Shown: piece after piece, positions 8,928 to 16,499 of the stretch
How the letters are laid out: every line of letters starts with the position of its first letter
How positions within the stretch are numbered: position 1 is the stretch's first letter
Assembly (NCBI GenBank): GCA_002291925.1
Contig: DBAY01000003.1
Span: 1 to 24,715, forward strand
Source of the DNA: Alphaproteobacteria bacterium UBA998
Lineage (GTDB): Bacteria > Pseudomonadota > Alphaproteobacteria > Rickettsiales > UBA998
Direction: 5' to 3'
Length of the DNA: 24,715 bases
The notes under the pieces: model-generated
What the model was told of the DNA's origin: nothing
Database searches by the model: none
Seen by the model: the letters and a program-made list of their open reading frames with translations, nothing else
Translations under genes and position numbers: made by a program

Positions 8928-9578
8928 TCAGGCAGGCCGGGGGGCGTAGACGCAGAGGAACATGTCAAGACAGGCCTCGACATGCGTACGCATCCAGGCC
9001 TCGGAGGGGTGTTTCTCCAGATTCAGCATCAGTTTCATGTGCATTTCGCCCTTCAGTAGGCAATAGAACTGGTGCACGGCGTTCATAGGGTCGGGCACGG
9101 ATAGCATGCCGCGGGCCTGCCATGCCTTCAGCAGTTCCTCCAGCGCCAGCATGGTTCGCTGGGGGCCGGCCTCATAGAAGATTTGCGCCACGTGGGGATG
9201 GCGGAGGGACTCGGCCTCCATGATCCGGCACATGTTCAGCGCATCCTGGCTGAATACCAGCCCGATGAAGTTCATCCCCACGATACGTAGGCCCTCGCGC
9301 GGCGGCAACTCCGCCAGCTGCAGCATCTGGGTCGGCATGTTGCTTTCCTCACATTTGCGCTCGATGACGCGGCGGAACAACAGCTCCTTATTCTCGAAGT
9401 GGCTGTAAATGGTAAGCTTGGAAACCCCCGCCTCCCGCGCCACGGCGTCCATGCTGGTCAGCTCGTAGCCATGCTCCATGAAGAGTTTTTGTGCTGCATC
9501 GAGAATGGCTTGCGCCTTGGCCTGGTCTTTCGGACGGCCGCTCGCCTTGCTATCGCGCTGCAACATGTCGGTTGACAT
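8928..9578 (-). CDS. TetR/AcrR-family transcriptional regulator
   Basis: This 216-aa protein has an N-terminal DNA-binding domain (about residues 20-66: AILDAAQKLFMEHGYELTSM then AVAREAGVSKLTIYSHFENK, the TetR helix-turn-helix) and a helical ligand-binding domain after it. The start taken is the ATG at 9578. The frame runs open to 9791, but that part overlaps the divergent permease gene and carries no domain. The divergent arrangement with a complete efflux operon, plus an inverted repeat between them, argues for a local repressor that responds to a substrate of the exporter. That role is inferred. Confidence 0.9.
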   Translation of the reverse strand: MSTDMLQRDSKASGRPKDQAKAQAILDAAQKLFMEHGYELTSMDAVAREAGVSKLTIYSHFENKELLFRRVIERKCEESNMPTQMLQLAELPPREGLRIVGMNFIGLVFSQDALNMCRIMEAESLRHPHVAQIFYEAGPQRTMLALEELLKAWQARGMLSVPDPMNAVHQFYCLLKGEMHMKLMLNLEKHPSEAWMRTHVEACLDMFLCVYAPRPA

Positions 9579-9626
9579 ATTAAAATGTACCGTATAGTTT
9601 AAAATTTTAACTGTACTGCATGGTAC
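9572..9626 (+). promoter_or_regulatory. Divergent promoter with putative TetR operator
   Basis: TTGACA (9572-9577) and TATAGT (9593-9598) look like -35 and -10 boxes, with a tight 15-bp spacer, for the exporter operon. An imperfect inverted repeat overlaps the -10: GTACCGTATAGT (9587-9598) against ACTGCATGGTAC (9615-9626), matching at 9 of 12 positions across an AT-rich centre with TTAAAATTTTAA. The placement between tetR and the exporter is where an autoregulating TetR repressor would bind. Confidence 0.5.
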
Positions 9627-9660
9627 AGGAAAATCGCTCAATGCACAATACGCCGCGCCC

Positions 9661-10800
9661 ATGAAGCAGATTGCCCTGAAAATGCTCCTCGGTGACCGTG
9701 CCAAATATCTGGGCCTCGTCTTTGGCATCACCTTCGCGACGCTGCTGATGTCCCAGCAGGTGTCCATCTTCGTCGGGCTGATGGGGCGCACCGCCAGTCA
9801 GATCCGCGACGTGACGGAAGCGGATGTGTGGGTGATGGACCCGCAGGTGCAGTATATCGACGAGATCAAGGCCCTCCCCGACCGTGACCTGCTACGCGTG
9901 CGCAGTGTCGAGGGGGTGAAGTGGGCGGTGCCGTTCTTCAAGGGCCTCGCCGTGGTGCGCGCGCCGGGCGGCATCATGCAGCAGGTGGTGGTGATGGGCG
10001 TCGACGACGCCACGCTGATCGGCCGCCCGCCGCGCATGGTGATGGGCCGCTGGGAGGATATGCGCCAGCCCAATGCCATGATCATCGACCGCGCAGGGTA
10101 TGAGTTCATCTGGCCGGGTGAGCCGCAACGGCTGGGCCGCGTCATCGAGATCAACGACCGACGCGTGGTGATTGTGGGCATTTGCGATGCCTCGGCCCCG
10201 TTCGTCACCTTCCCCGTGGTCTTCACCAAATATTTCGATGCGAAGGAGCTGGCCCCCGGCGAGCGCAACCGCATGTCCTTCATCATCGCCAAAACGGAAG
10301 ACGGCGTGACGCCCGAGGCGCTGACGCACCGCATCACGGTGGAGACAGGGTTGCAGTCCCTCACCAGCCCGGAGTTCCAGTGGCGCAGCATCAGCTACTA
10401 TCTGAGCCGCACCGGTATCCCGATCAATTTCGGTATCACCGTGGTGCTGGGCTTCATCGTCGGCGCGGCGGTAGCGGGGCAGACCTTCTATATCTTCGTC
10501 ATCGAGAACCTGCGCCAGTTCGGCGCGCTGAAGGCCATCGGCGTCACCAATAAACAGATTCTGAAAATGGTGCTACTGCAGGCCGCCGTGGTGGCCGCCA
10601 TCGGCTATGGTATCGGCATCGGGCTGTGCGCGCTGTTCTTCTTCGCCACGGCCGATGTGGCGGCGCTGAAAGGCTTTGAGCTGCACTGGCAGATCGCCGC
10701 CGGGGCCGCGGGTGCCGTGGTCGCCATCATCACGCTGGCCAGCCTGGCGAGCATCCGCCGCGTGCTGGTGATCGACCCGGCCATCGTGTTCCGGGGGTGA
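9661..10800 (+). CDS. ABC exporter permease, DevC/MacB-FtsX type
   Basis: This 379-aa inner-membrane permease has the architecture of MacB/DevC half-transporters. It has one N-terminal transmembrane helix (about residues 16-38), a large periplasmic domain (about 45-255), and three C-terminal helices forming the FtsX domain: TVVLGFIVGAAVAGQTFYIF, LLQAAVVAAIGYGIGIGL and AAGAAGAVVAIITLASLAS. The motif ENLRQFGALKAIGVTNKQI between helices is the coupling region of this family. DevC-type permeases export glycolipids or hydrophobic compounds together with an HlyD-like adaptor. It is first in an operon with tight overlaps downstream. The substrate is unknown. Confidence 0.88.
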   Translation: MKQIALKMLLGDRAKYLGLVFGITFATLLMSQQVSIFVGLMGRTASQIRDVTEADVWVMDPQVQYIDEIKALPDRDLLRVRSVEGVKWAVPFFKGLAVVRAPGGIMQQVVVMGVDDATLIGRPPRMVMGRWEDMRQPNAMIIDRAGYEFIWPGEPQRLGRVIEINDRRVVIVGICDASAPFVTFPVVFTKYFDAKELAPGERNRMSFIIAKTEDGVTPEALTHRITVETGLQSLTSPEFQWRSISYYLSRTGIPINFGITVVLGFIVGAAVAGQTFYIFVIENLRQFGALKAIGVTNKQILKMVLLQAAVVAAIGYGIGIGLCALFFFATADVAALKGFELHWQIAAGAAGAVVAIITLASLASIRRVLVIDPAIVFRG

Positions 10801-10802
10801 AT

Positions 10803-11504
10803 ATGGGGTTGGTGCAGACAAGGAATATCGTGAAGGACTTTCCCGCCGGGGAGACGAACGTGCGCGTGCTGCACGACGTGACGGTGGATGTGAACGCAGG
10901 CGAGCTGACCATGCTGGTCGGTCCCTCCGGCTGCGGGAAGACAACGCTGCTTTCCATCATGACCGGCATTTTGACGCCGAGCTCGGGCGAGGTCATCATC
11001 GACGGCACCAACCTCACCGCGCTGCGCGACCGTGAGAAAGTGCTGTTCCGCCGTGAGCGGCTGGGCTTCGTGTTCCAGCAGTTCAACCTCCTGCCCGCCC
11101 TCACTGCCGCCGAGAATGCCGCCGTGCCGCTGATTGCCGCCGGCGTGCCGTTCGAGGATGCCGTGGCGCGTGCCGAGGCAATGCTCAGGGACGTCGGCAT
11201 GGGCCCGCATACCGCCAAGAAGCCAAACCAGCTTTCCGGCGGCCAGCAGCAGCGCGTTGCCTTCGCCCGCGCGCTGGTGCATCGCCCGCGCGTGCTGGTC
11301 TGCGACGAGCCGACCTCCGCGCTCGATGCCACCAGCGGCCAGCAGGTGATGGAGATTCTGCGCGCTGTCGCATTGCAGCCAGATTGCGCCGTCATCGTGG
11401 TGACGCATGACAACCGCATCTACCATTTCGCCGACCGCATGATCCACATGGCGGACGGCCGTATCGAACGCACCGAAGCGAGGGGAGAGATCCATGACGC
11501 GTAA
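10803..11504 (+). CDS. ABC exporter ATPase, DevA/MacB/LolD type
   Basis: This 233-aa nucleotide-binding subunit energises the neighbouring permease. All ABC motifs are present: Walker A GPSGCGKTT (about 40-48), Q-loop FVFQQFNLLP, signature LSGGQQQR (about 144-151), Walker B VLVCDEPTSALD (about 164-175) and H-loop VVTHD. The start chosen is the ATG at 10803, with GGGG about 6 bp upstream. A GTG at 10797 that overlaps the permease stop (GTGA) is equally possible and adds two residues. It overlaps the adaptor gene by 11 bp, which supports one transcript. Confidence 0.93.
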   Translation: MGLVQTRNIVKDFPAGETNVRVLHDVTVDVNAGELTMLVGPSGCGKTTLLSIMTGILTPSSGEVIIDGTNLTALRDREKVLFRRERLGFVFQQFNLLPALTAAENAAVPLIAAGVPFEDAVARAEAMLRDVGMGPHTAKKPNQLSGGQQQRVAFARALVHRPRVLVCDEPTSALDATSGQQVMEILRAVALQPDCAVIVVTHDNRIYHFADRMIHMADGRIERTEARGEIHDA

Positions 11505-12411
11505 GACATTCCGGTTTTCCATGATGGCGCACGGGCTGCCCTTGCTGGCGGCCTGCTTCGTGCTTTTCACCGTGAAGGAGTTGCTCAGCAAGCCCGCCGC
11601 CGAGCCGCAGACGCCGACCTATGCCCCGGTCATCGCGCCGTACGACGCGCGGGTGGCCGGCATCGGCATCGTGGAGCCCAAAAGCGAGCTGATTTCGCTC
11701 GGCACCCATCTGGATGGCATCATCAACACCGTGCATGTGGCGGTGGGCGACAAGGTGAAGAAAGGCGACGCCCTCTTCACCCTCGATGAGCGCGAAACCC
11801 GCGCCCGCCTCGCCAGCGCACGCGCCACGCAGCAGGAAGCCGTGGTGGCACTCGCCGACGCCAAGAGCCAGCTCGCCTTCTATGAAAAGATTGCCGATCC
11901 CGCCGCCGTGAGCCGCGAGGAGCTGACCCGCCGCCGCTTCGCCGTGCAGCGTGCCGAGGCTACGGCGAAGGAAGCCTCCGCCCGCGTGGACGAGGTGGAA
12001 ACGGAACTGGCCCGCCTCACCGTGCGCGCGCCCATCGACGGCGAAATCCTGCGCCTCAATGCCCGCCCCGGTGAATATGCCAAGACCGGCGTGCTCGCCG
12101 AACCGCTGGTGACGATGGGCGACACCTCCACGATGCATGTGCGCGTCGAAGTGGATGAGGCTGACGCGCAGGCGGTGAAAGCCGGCAAGCCTGCCAAAGG
12201 CGCATTGCGCAGCGCCGGGGACAAGACCGTGGACCTCGCTTTCGTGCGATTCGAACCATTATTGCAACCTAAAGGCACACTCACCGGCTCGGCAAACGAG
12301 CGTGTCGACACGCGGGTGCTGCAGGTGATATATGCACTGCAAGGCAATGATATCGGTGCCTATTCCGGGCAGCAGATGGATGTCTTCATTGAGGCGGAGA
12401 AGGCCGAATGA
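11494..12411 (+). CDS. HlyD-family periplasmic adaptor (DevB-like)
   Basis: This 305-aa membrane fusion protein links the inner-membrane ABC pump to an outer-membrane channel. It has one N-terminal anchor (about 13-29, GLPLLAACFVLFTVKEL). A split lipoyl domain follows (ISLGTHLDGIINTVHVAVGD at 67-86, and RAPIDGEILRLNARPGEY at 178-195) flanking a coiled-coil hairpin (about 100-172). A beta-barrel region follows. GGGGAGA lies just upstream of the ATG. The gene overlaps the ATPase by 11 bp and the channel gene by 4 bp (ATGA). Confidence 0.92.
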   Translation: MTRKTFRFSMMAHGLPLLAACFVLFTVKELLSKPAAEPQTPTYAPVIAPYDARVAGIGIVEPKSELISLGTHLDGIINTVHVAVGDKVKKGDALFTLDERETRARLASARATQQEAVVALADAKSQLAFYEKIADPAAVSREELTRRRFAVQRAEATAKEASARVDEVETELARLTVRAPIDGEILRLNARPGEYAKTGVLAEPLVTMGDTSTMHVRVEVDEADAQAVKAGKPAKGALRSAGDKTVDLAFVRFEPLLQPKGTLTGSANERVDTRVLQVIYALQGNDIGAYSGQQMDVFIEAEKAE

Positions 12412-13763
12412 GATCGCTCCTCCTCGCTTCGCTACTGCTCACGGCCTGCACGCTGGATCATACGCCACCGGGCACCACGCCTGCGGCACCGGACGCGTGG
12501 ACTGCGCCGCTGCCGGAAGGTACCTCCCTGCCCGGCCTGTGGTGGCAGGCCTACAGCGACGAGACACTGGGCAACCTCGTCACCACGGCACTGGAAAACA
12601 GCCCCCGCCTTGGCGAGGCAAAAGCGCGCGTCGCCGAAGCGCGCGGCCAGCGCCGCACGGCAGAGGGCGCACTCTTTCCGCAGGTGGATGTGGCTGGCAC
12701 ATCAAGCCGGGGCAATCAGGGCATCCGCACCTTTGGCAATCCCAACACGCTTTATGAAGCCAGCTTCGATGCCAGCTACGAAATCGATCTGTTCGGTGGC
12801 AACGCGGCGCGGGTGGACGCCGCAGAAGCCGACATTCGCGCCCGCGAGGCAAGCTATGAGGATGCCCGCCTGACCCTCGCCGCCGAAGTGGTGCGCGAGT
12901 ACAGCGACTACCGTCGCCTGCAACGGCAGGCCGCGCTCACCGGCGACACCGTGACGTCTCAACGCGAAGGACTGCGCCTGACACGCACCCGCTTTGCCGC
13001 GGGCATTGCGACCGATCTGGAGGTGGCGCAGGCCGAATCGCTGGCGCTCGCCACCGAGGCGCAGTTGCCCCCGATCGAACAAGGGGCCAAGGCTGCGCTG
13101 CTGCGTCTCTCCGTGCTGACGGCCCTGCCCCCCGCGGAGGTGCAGGCGCGTCTGCAGGAGGCACGGCCTGTGCCGGTTCCCGATGTCACCCCGCTGCTGG
13201 AGCAGCCCGCCGTAGTGCTCGCCCGTCGTCCTGATTTGGCCGCCGCGGCTGCGTCACTGCAAAACGCCAGCGCGCTGAGCGTGGCGGAGACAACGGAACT
13301 CTACCCCTCCATCACCCTTTCCGCCCTGTTCGGCGTGCAGGACACTTCCGCGTTCGGCGGTTTCAACATCTGGTCGCTGGGGGCGGGGCTGGCTGCGCCA
13401 CTGCTGAATTTCGGGCGCATTGAAGGCCGCATTGACGCCGCCGAGGCGCGCGAGGAAGCAGCCTATCAGGCTTATCGCCAGTCGACGCTGGAAGCCCTAG
13501 CCGATGTGGAGACCGCTCTCTCCGACCTCGTCCAGCAACGCAACCGCCGCCTTGTGCTGGCCAAATCGGTGGAAGCCGACGCCCGCGCGCTTATGCTTGC
13601 CCGCACGCGCTACACCGACGGCATCGTGCCGTTCCTCGACGTGCTCACCGCCGAGCAGCAGGCGCTGAAAAGCCAGCTCGCCCTCGCCGATGCCGAAGGC
13701 GCTGAGGCCACGGCCTTCGCCTCCCTAAGCAAGGCGCTGGCACTGCCTGTGGCCGCCCCGTGA
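12408..13763 (+). CDS. NodT-type outer-membrane efflux lipoprotein (TolC family)
   Basis: This 451-aa outer-membrane factor completes the tripartite exporter. The N-terminus is a lipoprotein signal with lipobox L-T-A-C, so C14 would be the lipidated residue. Two repeated OEP halves follow, about residues 50-240 and 250-450. LPGLWWQAYSDETLGNLV is the usual entry segment, YEIDLFGGN marks the first beta-hairpin, and ARRPDLAAAAASLQ opens the second half. Having its own channel suggests the pump does not depend on a housekeeping TolC. It is the last gene of the operon. Confidence 0.93.
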   Translation: MRSLLLASLLLTACTLDHTPPGTTPAAPDAWTAPLPEGTSLPGLWWQAYSDETLGNLVTTALENSPRLGEAKARVAEARGQRRTAEGALFPQVDVAGTSSRGNQGIRTFGNPNTLYEASFDASYEIDLFGGNAARVDAAEADIRAREASYEDARLTLAAEVVREYSDYRRLQRQAALTGDTVTSQREGLRLTRTRFAAGIATDLEVAQAESLALATEAQLPPIEQGAKAALLRLSVLTALPPAEVQARLQEARPVPVPDVTPLLEQPAVVLARRPDLAAAAASLQNASALSVAETTELYPSITLSALFGVQDTSAFGGFNIWSLGAGLAAPLLNFGRIEGRIDAAEAREEAAYQAYRQSTLEALADVETALSDLVQQRNRRLVLAKSVEADARALMLARTRYTDGIVPFLDVLTAEQQALKSQLALADAEGAEATAFASLSKALALPVAAP

Positions 13764-13802
13764 GGTCATAATTTAGTTTCGCCAAGGTACGGCAATCCCC
13801 TA

Positions 13803-13825
13803 CATATCATGCCCTGAATGATATG
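13803..13825. promoter_or_regulatory. Perfect 8-bp inverted repeat upstream of blh
   Basis: CATATCAT (13803-13810) and ATGATATG (13818-13825) form a perfect inverted repeat with a 7-nt spacer, in the 148-bp gap between the exporter and the light-signalling operon. There is no T-run, so it is not a standard terminator. An operator controlling blh, the transducer and the rhodopsin is the best guess. Confidence 0.4.
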
Positions 13826-13911
13826 ATGCGTGGAGGCGTCCTTATGCAGCGGGGAAGGGTCATTCCCTCTTCGGCAGTGACCGGTGTCGCCATCGGAAGT
13901 CAGGCCGCGCC

Positions 13912-14808
13912 ATGGACGCACTGAACCGCGCTCATGTACGCTGGGCCATGCCGCTCAGCGTGGCGGTGACCGCCCTTGCGCTCTGGCATCCGCCAAGGTT
14001 GGAAGCTCAACTTGTGCTAACGCTGCTGTCTGGGCTTCTGCTCGGAGCGCCGCATGGCCTGACGGATATCCTGCATTTGCCTCGCCTCGGCGGCATGCTG
14101 CCAGGCGCTTTAGCTAAGCGCTGGCCCAGCCTCACAGGTATGGCACTTTATGTGATGGGCGCTGGACTGTTTCTGTGGACGTGGAGCCTCTGGCCGGTGG
14201 CGAACCTGTGCCTGTTTCTGCTGGTGTCCGCCTGGCATTTCGGGGGGCAGGATGTGAAGGCCTATGGCGGGGCGCTGCGCTATCCGCGGATGACCGGACT
14301 GAGCCGGGGACTGGGGCTGGTGGGGATGCTGATTCTGCCGCATCCGGAAACCAGTACCTATTTCAATCAAATGACGAACACCCAGGCCTTTCATTCACCC
14401 GAACATGCCCCCTGGTTGGCGGGGGCACTGGCCCTCCTCTGGCTCGGCTCGGCGCTGGCGACGCGACACCGCCTTTTCATGCTGGAAACCGCCCTGCTCG
14501 CAATGTTCATTTATGTGCTGCCACCCCTGATTGGCTTCACCCTCTATTTCTGCACGTGGCACGCGCCGCGGCATCTCATGGAATACGGGGAATACATCAT
14601 AATACACGCATATGTTACATTTCTATCATATCTGACGTTTTTTACGATTATACTCTATCTTGTTTTTTCAATTTTCTGGACTGCCTCCCTCTCCCTTCCA
14701 CTCTCTCAGGTTGAAGCGCTCGATACACTTTGGTTCTTTTTTAGAGTGTTGGCTGCCCTAACGATGGTTCATGTCATGGTGGCCATCATGGAGGAGAAAC
14801 GGACATGA
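13912..14808 (+). CDS. blh: Brp/Blh-family beta-carotene 15,15'-dioxygenase
   Basis: This 298-aa integral-membrane enzyme cleaves beta-carotene into two retinals, the chromophore of microbial rhodopsins. The conserved His motifs that bind iron are present: GAPHGLTD (45-52), SAWHFGG (106-112), TWHAPRHL (215-222) and TMVHVM (284-289). Several hydrophobic helices lie between them. The gene sits two genes upstream of a rhodopsin, the usual genomic partnership of Blh. It overlaps the transducer gene by 4 bp (ATGA at 14805-14808). The stretch coding for residues about 225-260 is strikingly AT-rich compared with the rest. No carotenoid (crt) genes are in the window, so beta-carotene must be made elsewhere or taken up. 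Confidence 0.92.
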   Translation: MDALNRAHVRWAMPLSVAVTALALWHPPRLEAQLVLTLLSGLLLGAPHGLTDILHLPRLGGMLPGALAKRWPSLTGMALYVMGAGLFLWTWSLWPVANLCLFLLVSAWHFGGQDVKAYGGALRYPRMTGLSRGLGLVGMLILPHPETSTYFNQMTNTQAFHSPEHAPWLAGALALLWLGSALATRHRLFMLETALLAMFIYVLPPLIGFTLYFCTWHAPRHLMEYGEYIIIHAYVTFLSYLTFFTIILYLVFSIFWTASLSLPLSQVEALDTLWFFFRVLAALTMVHVMVAIMEEKRT

Positions 14809-16466
14809 CAACCGCCTACCGCTATGACCTAGGAGGCATCCGCGCCCCCGGCATTGGCCGTCTGCATCAGACCAGCGATGAGATGGCGCACCCTGCGTCT
14901 GTGCAGGTGGATGAAAAGGCGCTGCCTGAGCTTTACTCATACCCCAACAGCCAAAGGCCTGCCCGTTCATACCTGGACATGGAAGACGCAGAAATCCAGT
15001 GCACCATTCGCGCTGAGGGCGCCGGCATCCGCGCCACGCTTTACTGGGGTTTCTTCTGCGTCATCGCGCTGTGTGTGATCGCCACCCTCATCAACAATAC
15101 GGGATTCGCGCAGATTGAACAGAACATGCTGGCCATGCAGCAAGAACGTCTAGCCACCCGGGCCGGGAATCACGGCGCGCTGGCCGATGATCTGGAAAGG
15201 CTGGCGCTTGGCCTGAGCGATATCCCCGAATCAGAGTCATTGCGCCGCGCCTCCGAGGAGCTTCGCAAGTTCGACCGCTACCAGTCAAAGAGTGAGGAGC
15301 AGGCGGGGACCATTCTCAAAACGGTGAGCAGCAACTCGCGCACCGCGCTCCTGCTGGCGCTGGCGTCCATCGTCAGCGGCCTCGCCATCTCCACCCTCAT
15401 CGGCAAGAAATTCGCGGGCGCCATCAATGGCCTGAGCGACACGATGCGCGAGCTGGCACGCGGCAACCTGGACGTGGAGGTCATGCCCCGCACCAAGGTG
15501 GGCGTGGAGCTGGCCCGCATGTACAGCGCCATCTGCATCTTCAAGGTCAATGCCGAGGAGGTGGCGCGGCTGAAGGCGCAAGAAGAGCAACTCAAACAGC
15601 AGAAGGAGCGCGATCTGCGCGAGAACCTGGCGCGCATCGCCCAGATCCTCGACGAGCAGATCATGCAGGTGTTCGACGGCATCCGCGCCGACCAGACCTC
15701 GCTCCTCTCCACTGCGACCCAGATCGAGGAAGTCTCCACCGCCCTGCGCCGGACGGCGGAATTGACCAGCAGTATCATGGGCTCGATGCATGCAAGCGCG
15801 AGCCAGGTCAGCGAGGCCAGTCACGAGCTGGCGACGCAGATTCAGGCCATTTCCTCCGGTGCCCACGATGCCCGCCAGCTTTCCGCCGATGCCGTCACAC
15901 AGGCGTCTGAAAGCGTCACGCGCATCCGCGAACTGGAACGGCTGGCCGACCGCATCGGCCAGATTGTCGGCATGATCCAAGCCATCTCTGGCAAGACCAA
16001 TCTGCTGGCACTGAACGCCACCATTGAAGCCGCGCGGGCGGGCGATGCGGGACGTGGTTTCTCCGTCGTGGCCTCGGAGGTGAAGGACCTCGCCAACCAG
16101 ACGGCGCAGGCTACGGAAGAAATCGCCTCGCAGGTGCAGGTCATCCGCGACGAGGTCAACCGCACGGTGCACAACATCCACGACATCGCGCAGGTGATCG
16201 AGCGCCTCTCACGTTTTTCCGCCGAGATTGCCGAAAACGTCATCGCCCAGGCCCATGCGACGGACGAAATCTCCAAGCTCATCAGCAGCGTCTCGACCGA
16301 GGTGCAGCGCGCCAAGGAATCGGTGGACGGGCTGCGCGAGGATGCGGTGGTCACCCACAACGTTGCCGAGCATATGAATGTGACGTCACGCCAGACGTCG
16401 CAGTCGGTGGAAGAGATGAGCAACCGCATCCAACGTGTGCTCAATCACCTTACGCAGGCGGCCTGA
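14805..16466 (+). CDS. Methyl-accepting chemotaxis-type transducer, candidate rhodopsin partner
   Basis: This 553-aa signal transducer starts with a 77-residue N-terminal segment. Then come TM1 (about 79-97), a short 80-residue extracytoplasmic helix pair with no recognisable ligand-binding fold, and TM2 (about 180-199). A HAMP-like linker (about 200-255) and a long cytoplasmic coiled coil follow. The CheA/CheW-binding hairpin tip is clear (SGKTNLLALNATIEAARAG then DAGRGFSVVA, about 395-424). No C-terminal NWETF-like receptor tether is seen. The gene lies between blh and a rhodopsin that lacks a proton donor, overlaps blh by ATGA and ends 33 bp before the rhodopsin. This resembles haloarchaeal sop-htr pairs, where the transducer is driven by lateral contact with the rhodopsin. 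The light role is inferred; the chemoreceptor class is certain. Confidence 0.92.
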   Translation: MTTAYRYDLGGIRAPGIGRLHQTSDEMAHPASVQVDEKALPELYSYPNSQRPARSYLDMEDAEIQCTIRAEGAGIRATLYWGFFCVIALCVIATLINNTGFAQIEQNMLAMQQERLATRAGNHGALADDLERLALGLSDIPESESLRRASEELRKFDRYQSKSEEQAGTILKTVSSNSRTALLLALASIVSGLAISTLIGKKFAGAINGLSDTMRELARGNLDVEVMPRTKVGVELARMYSAICIFKVNAEEVARLKAQEEQLKQQKERDLRENLARIAQILDEQIMQVFDGIRADQTSLLSTATQIEEVSTALRRTAELTSSIMGSMHASASQVSEASHELATQIQAISSGAHDARQLSADAVTQASESVTRIRELERLADRIGQIVGMIQAISGKTNLLALNATIEAARAGDAGRGFSVVASEVKDLANQTAQATEEIASQVQVIRDEVNRTVHNIHDIAQVIERLSRFSAEIAENVIAQAHATDEISKLISSVSTEVQRAKESVDGLREDAVVTHNVAEHMNVTSRQTSQSVEEMSNRIQRVLNHLTQAA

Positions 16467-16499
16467 ATTACAACCCAAGAACAAACAAGGAGAAGAACC

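Noticed and set aside
9641..9664. Seven-codon leader peptide (ATG at 9641) ending in ATGA overlap with the permease start, with AGGA upstream
   Set aside because: The geometry suits translational coupling, but seven codons with no regulatory residue run are too little to support a gene.
9579..9791. 71-residue N-terminal extension of the TetR protein
   Set aside because: It overlaps the divergent permease gene and promoter, has no domain, and the ATG at 9578 gives a standard TetR length.
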